Below, in pieces: positions 16,351-24,353 of a stretch of DNA of 53,636 bases. Source of the stretch: Mariniblastus sp. (GTDB lineage Bacteria; Planctomycetota; Planctomycetia; Pirellulales; Pirellulaceae); assembly GCA_011523945.1 (NCBI GenBank), contig WTFU01000171.1, positions 1 through 53,636 of the forward strand, written 5' to 3'. The position numbers and the translations under genes were made by a program. The notes beneath the pieces were generated by a model. The model saw nothing but the letters and a program-made list of their open reading frames with translations, had not been told where the DNA came from and did not search any database. Position 1 is the stretch's first letter. The number at the start of each line of letters is the position of its first letter.

Positions 16351-18456
16351 ATGAAAATTAGACCCGTTCCATTGTCTCGGTTTGTCCTTTCGATGGTGCT
16401 GATGTGCTTCGCCTGTCCTCCAGTTCTCGCCATTGATGGCTTTGCAGCTGCCGAGTTTAACCAATCTTCACGGTCGCAGAAGAAACCGAATGTCGTCGTC
16501 ATCATGGGAGACGACTGGTCGTGGCCACACGCTTCGATTTTTGGCAACTCGGTTGTGAAAACGCCTGTTTTTGATCGCATCGCTCGGGAAGGAGTATTGT
16601 TTGAAAATGCTTTTTCAAATGCTCCGTCCTGTACGCCGGCTCGATTTGCATTTGCAACCGGGCAGTATCATTGGCGGTTGAAGGGCGCTGATCGACTGGG
16701 TGGGTCTTTGCCGGTGGATGTGCCGGTCTACACGGATTTGTTGGCTCAAGCCGGCTATTTGGTCGGGTTCTCGAGAAAAGGAGCGGAGCCGAGTAAGCAT
16801 TTGTTCCGCGGGAATGATCCGTTCGGTAAGCGTTATCAAAATTTTGCTCAATTTCTCTTAGCGCGAAAATCTAATCAACCATTTTGTTATTGGTATGGAG
16901 CCGGAGAGCCGCATCGCCCCTATCCTTGGCGTTCATGTGAATTGAAGGGGATGAAAATCGCGAAGGACGATATTCCCGCGTGGCTGCCCGATGCCCCCGA
17001 CATTCGTACAGATATCGGAGACTATTTTCTTCGTATCCAAAAGCTCGATCAATTCGCGGGAGAAATTGTCGATCGATTGGCTGAGATGGGAGAACTGGAC
17101 AACACCCTCTTGATTATGACGGGTGACAACGGGATGCCTTTTCCGAGAGCCAAAGCGACGCTGTATGATGCTGGTACGCGTGTTCCGATGGCCATTCGTT
17201 GGGGGAGTACTTCTCGTCCTGATCGACGGCTTTTGGATTTTGTTTCTTTCGTCGATATGGCGCCCACGATTCTCGATGCTTGCGGAATCAAAATTCCCGC
17301 TGGCCTCAGTGGCAGTTCCTTGCGTCGTCAACTTGAATCAGACCAAACCGGCTGGGTGGATCGGAAGCGGGATTCTGTACTGACTGGCCGAGAAAAGCAC
17401 GTTTACGATTTACCTTCTCGTTCATTGCGGGATTCTGAGTATTTGTACATTCGGAATTTTTCCCCCGCCAGTTGGAAGCAGGGACAGCAAGCTGGAAAGC
17501 AGCCTCATTACGATTTTTCAAAAACCCCGTGGCCGACCCAGCCCCCCGCATTCTCGTTTGATGTTGACCCTTCGCCAAGCAAACAATGGATGTTAGAGAA
17601 TGAAGCGGAGCCCGGCATCGGGAAATTGAATCACTTGGCATTTGGCGAACGCGATGATGAGGAGCTTTATCAGTTGTCGTCTGATCCGAATCAAATGGTT
17701 AATTTGGCCAATTCGCTTGAGTATCGAGAGGTCCGAGATCGAATGTCAGCGCAACTAACCGAACGGCTACGTCGGACAAAGGATCCTCATTTTGAATTGG
17801 AAAATCATGCAAGTTTTGATGTTCGGGGGTGGAAGGTAAATCTTCACGATCGACTTTGGCAAGAATCTCCTAGTAAGACCAAGCGGATGTTGAAATTGCT
17901 TTCTGAACAATTGGCCAGGTTGGTTGCCGTCGTGCCGGGAAAAGCTGTAAGGCAAATGCAGGCGGTTCCCATTTGGGTCAATCCGCCCTATCCCGGCGTG
18001 CGTCCAGGTGCTGAGTACCATGGGAATCGCGGTTGGTTAAAAAATAATGGGCGAGATGTGCGCATGGGGAAGTCGGTAGAGATCACCAACGTTGCTAGAT
18101 TCGAGTTTGAAAATGTACGAATGCCGTATTTGATGCTGCATGAGTTGGCCCACGCCTACCATGATCAGGTGCTGGGGTTTGGTAATTCTAAAATTCGAAT
18201 GCAGTATGAAGCTGCCCGTGATTCGGGGCGTTATGATTCGGTAAAGCGATTTACCGGGCGTAAGATTATTGATGATAAAGCGTACGGTATGAACAACGAA
18301 AAAGAGTACTTCGCTGAGTCAACGGAAGCTTTCTTTGGAAAGAACGATTTTTTTCCCTTTAATCAACAAGAGCTCAAAGAACACGATCCAAAGATGCATG
18401 ATCTTTTGATTGAGCTGTGGGGAGTGAGTTCTGGAACCGCTCAGAATAATAAGTAG
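16351..18456 (+). CDS. Secreted sulfatase fused to HExxH metallopeptidase-like domain
   Basis: 701-aa exported protein. A signal peptide (residues 1-29, ending near PPVLA) leads into a type I sulfatase domain with the metal-binding MGDDWSW and the formylglycine motif C94-T-P-A-R98, then the TGDNGMPFPRAK active-site strand. The sulfatase part ends near residue 480. The remaining 200 residues are unrelated: they contain LHELAHAYHD (H597-E-x-x-H601) and, about 50 residues later, NEKEYFAESTEAFF with the likely third ligand Glu. This matches secreted zinc peptidase domains of the anthrax-lethal-factor-like type. The ATG at 16351 with GAGGGG upstream was preferred to a TTG at 16345. One protein could both desulfate and bind or cleave a glycoprotein or peptidoglycan-linked target; the substrate is unknown. 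Confidence 0.85.
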   Translation: MKIRPVPLSRFVLSMVLMCFACPPVLAIDGFAAAEFNQSSRSQKKPNVVVIMGDDWSWPHASIFGNSVVKTPVFDRIAREGVLFENAFSNAPSCTPARFAFATGQYHWRLKGADRLGGSLPVDVPVYTDLLAQAGYLVGFSRKGAEPSKHLFRGNDPFGKRYQNFAQFLLARKSNQPFCYWYGAGEPHRPYPWRSCELKGMKIAKDDIPAWLPDAPDIRTDIGDYFLRIQKLDQFAGEIVDRLAEMGELDNTLLIMTGDNGMPFPRAKATLYDAGTRVPMAIRWGSTSRPDRRLLDFVSFVDMAPTILDACGIKIPAGLSGSSLRRQLESDQTGWVDRKRDSVLTGREKHVYDLPSRSLRDSEYLYIRNFSPASWKQGQQAGKQPHYDFSKTPWPTQPPAFSFDVDPSPSKQWMLENEAEPGIGKLNHLAFGERDDEELYQLSSDPNQMVNLANSLEYREVRDRMSAQLTERLRRTKDPHFELENHASFDVRGWKVNLHDRLWQESPSKTKRMLKLLSEQLARLVAVVPGKAVRQMQAVPIWVNPPYPGVRPGAEYHGNRGWLKNNGRDVRMGKSVEITNVARFEFENVRMPYLMLHELAHAYHDQVLGFGNSKIRMQYEAARDSGRYDSVKRFTGRKIIDDKAYGMNNEKEYFAESTEAFFGKNDFFPFNQQELKEHDPKMHDLLIELWGVSSGTAQNNK

Positions 18457-18491
18457 CTGTGCCCTGCTTGTGCAAAGCCTCGTAAGGGCGT

Positions 18492-18839
18492 CTAAGCTTC
18501 TGCGATCACTTCATCGAGAATTTGCGAAAATTGTTTACTCGTGAATTCCATTCGCCCGGAAGCGACGGCACACAGTCGTTTTTCAGGCTCAGCCATGACG
18601 CCATCGATGGCCATCAAGCGAATCATTTCTTTGAGCATGACGACCCGGTCTTCCATTTTCTCAGGAATCTTCACTGAGAAGCCCTCGGCGGAGATGCCGG
18701 CGAGCGCGGCTTCGAACTCTTCACTGGGAATATTCCAGCGTTCCGCTCGCTGAATGAGAAACCGGAGTTCTTCATCAGTGAACTTGTTATCAATCGCGGC
18801 GAGATGAACGAGGCTGTGAAAGAGTTCAATGTTATTCAT
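18492..18839 (-). CDS. TerB-like domain protein
   Basis: 115-aa all-helical protein resembling the TerB/DjlA N-terminal fold. It has LFHSLVHLAAIDNKFTDEEL (first acidic helix-turn) and a repeated MIRLMAIDGVMAEPEKRL (second half), the two pseudo-repeats with the D-G-x-x-x-x-E pattern that form the metal-binding bowl in TerB. It is last in a three-gene minus-strand cluster, 29 nt after the 639-aa gene. TerB-fold proteins often act with AAA ATPases and membrane stress systems; the function here is unknown. Confidence 0.7.
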   Translation of the reverse strand: MNNIELFHSLVHLAAIDNKFTDEELRFLIQRAERWNIPSEEFEAALAGISAEGFSVKIPEKMEDRVVMLKEMIRLMAIDGVMAEPEKRLCAVASGRMEFTSKQFSQILDEVIAEA

Positions 18840-18868
18840 TAGATCAAAAGACCAAAATTGGGGAGGGA

Positions 18869-20788
18869 CTAAACCTTACGAATGAAGTCTGCAGCATAGC
18901 TGCGCACGTCCTTGCCGTTAAGTACATGTACCATTCTAAGTTGCTGAATGGTTGAATCCCCAAATCGGGACAACGGAATATGAACCAGTTTTTTCTTAAA
19001 TTTTTTCGCCAGTCGCCGCCAAGCCACACCGGGAGGTGAAGGACTGACTAACGCAATGTTGGGGCAGCGGCTGTGGAGGCAAGCTGCGGCTAATAGGCGT
19101 TCTTCGAGTGTTGTGGCAAAATCGAGGCGAGGATCCTGCCAAATGTCGTGAATTGCCACCGGCGGGTAAAGAAATAATGCTCCCCCGTAATTAGCCAAAC
19201 AAATACCCGGACCGACGGGTTGCTCGGCAAAGTCACTGGCATAAAAAGCAAGTGTGGACTCATTTTTATGTTCTGCAAACCAGGTGGTTCGCCAAGGGTA
19301 TTCCCGTGGGTCAGCCGGTGAGTCGAACAGCATCACCGAACAGTCAAGTTTCCCGACAGACGGGGGAAGCACTTTGACATAGATTTCGCCATTATACCAA
19401 TGGCGGACGGTGTCTCGTATGTCGATCCCGTCTTTGATGCTGGTCGTAAATTTCTCGGTTTGAACAAGGTCGACCCCCATCGCCTCTTTTGCGCGGTCAA
19501 AAACGGTCTGTCGAAAATTTTCAATCAGATCGTCTTCCGGAGGCCAACTGCACTGTGAGTAAGGATCCCAACTTTGCTGCCAGTCGACAATTTGATTATC
19601 GTCGGGACGAGGAATCAGCTCGATTTGACTCATCGAAACCGGTGGCCCCGGCAGCCGGCTGACGACATCAACGATTTCTTCACCAGGCAGCTCTGCTCGG
19701 TCGATCGACAATCGTGCTGTCGGTATCCCAAGGTTCTTAGCAAAGCAAAATTGTTTTGCTTTTTCCAGTACATGAAGGGCGTAGCCATCGCCAGCGACCT
19801 GCTGTGCTGCCGTGACGATAGTTGTCAGTTGAGGGGTAAAGCGATTGTCAATCAGCGTTAAATTGCGAATGTACTTGAGGCACTGGGAGAGAATTTTGGG
19901 TGTGATCTTCCTCGCCCGGTTTTTATATTCTGCCTGATAGTCTTCCCTCGCGGCAATTAGTAGTTCTTTTAGCCCGTCGATGGAAAGGTGTTCGTCGTCA
20001 CTTAATTCCTGGCGAGCGTTTTCGTACAAGCCGGTGATGAATGGCAATTCGCCCAAAAGGAAATAGAGAGAATCCAACGGCAGTTGGTAGGTTTCCGGTG
20101 TGAGTGAGTTCTCGTCCTGAGGCGGGCTTAGGTTTTTATCATGAAAGGCCTGACGGATCCACGGGAAATCAAGAACGCTCGTGACTAACAGAATATTTTT
20201 ATAATCGATGCATAGCTCTCGAACTTTCCAAGCTTGGCAAGCGATTCTAGACTTCCATTGTGGATCTGTTGAGGCTTCGATGTGGGGTACGACCGCGGCA
20301 GTGAATCTCTCGATTGAAAGCTTTTTTAATGCATATGCATCGGGGAGCGAGCGGGTGTGTGGGTGGTAGCAACTCGTTTCCAGATCAATGAATTTCCGAG
20401 GAATATGATCTCCCATAGCCGTTCGGATGGCAGCGATCACCCCCTGGCAAGGATCGATGGGAACGTAACTTGCACCGGCGTCTGAGTCATCTTTCTCCGC
20501 GTCGGATGCTGAATCCGAGCTTTCTACCTCTTCGGCTGTTGGTTGACTTTCAGGGGTCCACAACGCCTGATAGCTGGGCATGTCTTTTTGAAATACGACA
20601 CTTGGCGTGGGTAAATCAAGAATTGCTTTTTCAACAGGATTTTGAAATGAGGGAGGAAGTGGGATCGCGACGCAGTCAAACGAATGTTTCAGCATCAAGC
20701 GCCTGACTTCCCACGCAAAATCTCCACTACCATGTACAATCGGCAGGCAGGTGACACGGGAGCCAATTTTGAGCAAGTCGTGAATCAA
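18869..20788 (-). CDS. Unknown 639-aa partner of MoxR-type ATPase
   Basis: Large soluble protein with no signal peptide that I do not recognise confidently. Its first strand and loop (LPIVHGSGDFAWEVRRLML, then DCVAIPLPPSF) recall the opening of DUF5682/ChaN-like proteins, which also co-occur with MoxR ATPases; this is a tentative resemblance. An acidic linker (about residues 85-105) is followed by a mostly helical centre, and the C-terminal third contains CLHSRCPNIALVSPSPPG and a basic AKKFKKKLVHIPLSRFG segment. Translation starts at TTG 20788, only 3 nt after the ATPase stop, with GATGAGG as ribosome-binding site, so the two are translationally coupled. Confidence 0.7.
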   Translation of the reverse strand: MIHDLLKIGSRVTCLPIVHGSGDFAWEVRRLMLKHSFDCVAIPLPPSFQNPVEKAILDLPTPSVVFQKDMPSYQALWTPESQPTAEEVESSDSASDAEKDDSDAGASYVPIDPCQGVIAAIRTAMGDHIPRKFIDLETSCYHPHTRSLPDAYALKKLSIERFTAAVVPHIEASTDPQWKSRIACQAWKVRELCIDYKNILLVTSVLDFPWIRQAFHDKNLSPPQDENSLTPETYQLPLDSLYFLLGELPFITGLYENARQELSDDEHLSIDGLKELLIAAREDYQAEYKNRARKITPKILSQCLKYIRNLTLIDNRFTPQLTTIVTAAQQVAGDGYALHVLEKAKQFCFAKNLGIPTARLSIDRAELPGEEIVDVVSRLPGPPVSMSQIELIPRPDDNQIVDWQQSWDPYSQCSWPPEDDLIENFRQTVFDRAKEAMGVDLVQTEKFTTSIKDGIDIRDTVRHWYNGEIYVKVLPPSVGKLDCSVMLFDSPADPREYPWRTTWFAEHKNESTLAFYASDFAEQPVGPGICLANYGGALFLYPPVAIHDIWQDPRLDFATTLEERLLAAACLHSRCPNIALVSPSPPGVAWRRLAKKFKKKLVHIPLSRFGDSTIQQLRMVHVLNGKDVRSYAADFIRKV

Positions 20789-20791
20789 GTC

Positions 20792-21778
20792 TTACGCCTC
20801 ATCTTCATCTTCTTCGTCTAAGTCATCGAGTTCATCGATGTTATATTCTCCGAGGTCCGGGCGAAGCGGATCACCGGGTGAGAAAAAGAAGTCCCCGAAT
20901 CCCATTGGTAACGTCTGTCCGCCAAGAGTCTGCGTCCGCTGTTGTGAAAGTCGGTTGAGGTCAAGCGCTTCTTCACCCAGGCATTTTTCCAGTGCTTCTC
21001 GCCACGCTACGTCCATGGCTAGTGGATGATCGGTCTCCTGAGCGATTCTCTTCATTGCATATCTCAAAAGATTGATTCCATCTCGCGTTGAGAAATCTAA
21101 CTTGAGTTCGTGAGATTTTTGTAAAAAATCAACGGTCATTGCGAGCATGTCATCTGAACAAAAAGGCAGATGGTAACTCAGGATATGTTTTTCATCTTCA
21201 CGAGATGGGAACTTGAGTGTCAGTGTAGGTTGAAGGCGACTAAGGATGTAGTCTGGGATTTCAAAAGTTGATTCATCCTGATTCATCGTCACAGCACATC
21301 GGAAATTGGGGTCGGCCTGGATCGTGACCCCCGCGACAATGGACTCAATGTATCGTCGGTGATCGAGCAAGGGTGCGAGGGAAGCCCATGATTTTTCGTT
21401 CATGCGATTGCCTTCATCAAGGATGCAGACCCCTCCTCGAATCATGGCCGTGACCAGTGGCGAAGCGTGATAGGCAATGGTGCCGTTTTCTGCGAGAACA
21501 GGCGTGACCAGTAGATCCTCTGGACGAGTGTCTGCAGTGCATTGATAGATATAAAGTTCTTGACTCCGAACTTGGGTGGCGGCTGTGACTAATGCGGTCT
21601 TCCCAATCCCCGGTGGTCCAATGATCCGGGGAGTAAGCGGTGAATCATGGTCGTTAATCGTCAGCCAACAGGCAAGAACCTGCTTTAATATTTCATGTTG
21701 TCCAATCCATTCACCAGAGGAATCATGGGGATCGGATAGAATCAAATTTACGTTATGGACGGATTGGGTTTGCCCCAT
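20792..21778 (-). CDS. MoxR-family AAA+ ATPase
   Basis: 328-aa AAA+ ATPase of the MoxR/AAA_5 clade. Walker A is GPPGIGKT (54-61), Walker B is [12 protein letters not shown], sensor 1 is in CAVTMNQDE, and the [11 protein letters not shown] arginine-finger region follows. The C-terminal lid is helical and the protein ends in a strongly acidic tail ([16 protein letters not shown]). MoxR ATPases remodel partner proteins, usually with a VWA-domain protein. No VWA gene is next to it; the partner slot is taken by the 639-aa unknown. First gene of the trio, with AAGGGC before the ATG. Confidence 0.9.
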   Translation of the reverse strand: MGQTQSVHNVNLILSDPHDSSGEWIGQHEILKQVLACWLTINDHDSPLTPRIIGPPGIGKTALVTAATQVRSQELYIYQCTADTRPEDLLVTPVLAENGTIAYHASPLVTAMIRGGVCILDEGNRMNEKSWASLAPLLDHRRYIESIVAGVTIQADPNFRCAVTMNQDESTFEIPDYILSRLQPTLTLKFPSREDEKHILSYHLPFCSDDMLAMTVDFLQKSHELKLDFSTRDGINLLRYAMKRIAQETDHPLAMDVAWREALEKCLGEEALDLNRLSQQRTQTLGGQTLPMGFGDFFFSPGDPLRPDLGEYNIDELDDLDEEDEDEA

Positions 21779-22119
21779 TTGGAATTGCCCTTGGCGTCAG
21801 CAGTAACTAGTTGGTTGAATAAGTGACATCGGTCGACCGTTTTGGGATGAAAACGATCGCTTGAGGAGTTCAGAGTATCACTAATCTTGGGTGATCAGCA
21901 TAGACACTTAAGGTATTTTTTCTTTCCAGAACGGCAATCTTCTCAAATTTAACAATTGAGCCGACCGTGCGGTGGGCATTTGCCTGTTTTGTCCAATGAA
22001 TAACAGGTTGGTGAACAAAGTGCATTGAAGACTTAAGGGTGCAAAAGCCTTGCTTGCTTCCAGAGTTATGGGCTGAAAAGGTCTTCTTAAACGCGGCTTC
22101 AGCGTGCGCCGCTACGCGA
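21779..22119. other. Noncoding region before the MoxR trio
   Basis: About 340 nt between two minus-strand genes. A GCGGC/GCCGC hairpin (about 22092-22111, minus strand) followed by a weak GTTTAAG could terminate the peroxidase gene, but its T-run is poor. I see no other gene and no clear promoter. Confidence 0.4.
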
Positions 22120-23262
22120 TTAATTCGCTGGATTAAGTACGCTCTCCCCTGATAACGCCTTCAAAAACTCTACCAAGAAATCTATTTCCTGTTCAGAAAG
22201 GTTTAAAGGCAACATTTTCTTGTCGAGCGTTGGATCGTCGGGCGCTCCGCCACGATTGTAGAACTCGACAACTTCGCGGAGAGTTTTGACACTGCCATCG
22301 TGCATGTACGGAGCCGTAAATTCGACGTCGCGCAAAGTAGGCGTTTTGTATTGAAATTCATGAGCAGGGTTTTTAGTCGCCTCGAAACGACCTTGATCTC
22401 GGTTCGGCTTGCCAAAGCCGACTCCGGTATTGTGAAAAGCTTCGTCAGATAAATTAGAACCTGAGTGACATTTCCAGCATCCACCCCGACTTTCAAAAAT
22501 CCACAACCCCTGCCGCGCTTCCTTTGACAAGGCTTCGTATTCGGCAGCGCGAAATCGATCTACTTTCGAGTTTCCTGAGGTCAGGGTTCGTTCGAAGCTT
22601 GCAATGGCTTTAGCCAGGTTTTCGGCTGTGACAATTTCGGGGGTCGGTGATTCCGTATCCGCTCCAAAAACAGAGTGGAATTGCTCAACATACTCGGAAT
22701 TGTTTTTTAAATTTTTAAGCACGAGTTCAATGTCTCCGCCTAACTCAGTTTCGCTTTTAAGGGGGCCTAGCGCCTGTTGTTCTAAGCTGTCGTCTCGTCC
22801 ATCCCACGAAAATTTCTTACCAAACCCCCGGTTGATCACGGTTGGAGCGTTTCGCTTGCCGATTTTTCCTCCAACGCCAACCGCAATGGGATCCGGGCTT
22901 GCGAATCCGTGTTCAGGTTGGTGGCAACTCGCACATGAGACTGTGCCGTCAGTTGACAGAATTGGATCAAAGAAAAGCTTACGTCCCAGACTTACTTTTT
23001 CAGCCGTTGTGGCATTGTCTGCGGGAGCTGCGGGAATGCCGTTGAAACCTCCGGGAATCTTTGTCGTGCTAATGTTGGCCGGTAAGCTATCTACGGGCAA
23101 TTTTGGAACCTTGCCAAGTGGTTTGTCGTCTTCGTTGTTGTTGGTGGTGGTCGGTATCGCCCAACCGCACACGCTTACAGTAGAAAGCGTGACTGCTAAC
23201 AGAAAGAGACAACGAGACAGCAAGGATGGCTGGCGACTCGAATTCGCAAAAGGAAGTTTCAT
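22120..23262 (-). CDS. Di-heme cytochrome c peroxidase (CcpA/MauG family)
   Basis: 380-aa exported di-heme peroxidase-like protein. After a signal peptide (hydrophobic residues about 15-30) come the two heme c attachment sites CASCH (with GTVSCASCHQPEHGFASPD context) and CWKCH. Also present are the conserved NAPTVIN and WDGRDDSLEQQALGP segments and the C-terminal PYMHDGSVKTLREVVEFYN motif. The family reduces H2O2 in the periplasm or oxidises substrates (MauG type). The frame is open to 23328, but the ATG at 23262 gives a proper signal peptide; neither start has a strong ribosome-binding site. It lies next to another exported redox gene at 24354. Confidence 0.92.
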   Translation of the reverse strand: MKLPFANSSRQPSLLSRCLFLLAVTLSTVSVCGWAIPTTTNNNEDDKPLGKVPKLPVDSLPANISTTKIPGGFNGIPAAPADNATTAEKVSLGRKLFFDPILSTDGTVSCASCHQPEHGFASPDPIAVGVGGKIGKRNAPTVINRGFGKKFSWDGRDDSLEQQALGPLKSETELGGDIELVLKNLKNNSEYVEQFHSVFGADTESPTPEIVTAENLAKAIASFERTLTSGNSKVDRFRAAEYEALSKEARQGLWIFESRGGCWKCHSGSNLSDEAFHNTGVGFGKPNRDQGRFEATKNPAHEFQYKTPTLRDVEFTAPYMHDGSVKTLREVVEFYNRGGAPDDPTLDKKMLPLNLSEQEIDFLVEFLKALSGESVLNPAN

Positions 23263-23367
23263 AGGATTGGCTCGCGGTTTTACTGACGTCCCCAGTCTAA
23301 CTACTTTTGCCGGCAAAACCAACAACATCCGAAGCTAGGAGTTTGCCTGCACCGAAAACGGATTTGA

Positions 23368-24153
23368 TCACGCCTCTTCCAGAGTCCAAGCGATAACCTT
23401 GGTGTGTTTGGCAAAATGGAGCAATGGAGTTTCGTTGGGGAGTTGCACTCCCATCCAATCCGTCATTGTATTTTCATGAATAATCGCCTGGGCCTCATGT
23501 AGATGCCAAGGTTCATGGTCAATTTCACCGCGAAAGATGTTCCCCCGCTTGTCCGCGGAATAGAGACAGTAGCGGGCAGTCAGGAACTCTTCCAATGAAC
23601 CCGATTTCGCTTGAAACGACTTGCCGATGGGCCGGTAGTCAATTTTGAACTTAGCAGGTAGTTCGCCGGGGTGACAGCGAACCGACCGATATCCGATCCA
23701 CTGCCCCTTGTTTTTCTTGTGTGAATCGCCAACAACGATCCGTGCATCCATATAGGGCAGGTGAAAGAACTGTCGCGCGATGCGAACTGCGATCGGGTTG
23801 GTTGCCTCAAGACAAAAGAACCACACCCCAGGCTTACCGTTGATCGTAACATAGGTTCGAACATTTAATTCTGGAAAGCACGACATGAAAGGGACATTTG
23901 GGACGTACCGCGGAGCAACGCCAGACATTTTAAAGGGGACGACGCCAATCCAAGCAGCGCCGTCGAAAGTGTCAATTTCAAGTCCATCCGGGATTAACCT
24001 TTGGAGCGCATCCTTTTCGATTCGCCAATGCATGAAAAGCAAATCGTGCCACTGCATCCGCATGGCCCAACTACGGTTTGGGAGCGGCCATTTTCGGTCA
24101 CTCGCCGTCGGCTTTTCTAATACGGTTGTAATCGGCTTCTCCTTAACTATCAC
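23368..24153 (-). CDS. DUF2071 family protein (copy 2)
   Basis: 261-aa member of the DUF2071/YqjF family, clearer than the copy at 8269. The pattern is MQWHDLLFMHWRIEKDALQ, then LIPDGLEIDTFDGAAWIGVV, then PFMSCFPELNVRTYV and a GVWFFCLEATNPIAV strand. Family function is unknown; the fold is related to acetoacetate decarboxylase. No signal peptide. It lies divergently from the redoxin-heme protein and 105 nt from the peroxidase gene, perhaps a loose redox neighbourhood. Confidence 0.87.
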   Translation of the reverse strand: MIVKEKPITTVLEKPTASDRKWPLPNRSWAMRMQWHDLLFMHWRIEKDALQRLIPDGLEIDTFDGAAWIGVVPFKMSGVAPRYVPNVPFMSCFPELNVRTYVTINGKPGVWFFCLEATNPIAVRIARQFFHLPYMDARIVVGDSHKKNKGQWIGYRSVRCHPGELPAKFKIDYRPIGKSFQAKSGSLEEFLTARYCLYSADKRGNIFRGEIDHEPWHLHEAQAIIHENTMTDWMGVQLPNETPLLHFAKHTKVIAWTLEEA

Positions 24154-24353
24154 CGTCTGACGAACCGTCCTTAGGAAGTCTCGCTTAACTCAACTAAGGG
24201 GGACTTTTTTGACATCACCATGAATTTCGACATCCAGTAACTCTGAACGCTTTCAAAGAACGCCATTTCGTCAATTCTCTTGAAAAGTTATCCTAAGCCC
24301 CGATAATTAGGCGTTATTTTAAGTCAAAAGTTCTAATTGGTTCCAACAATTTT

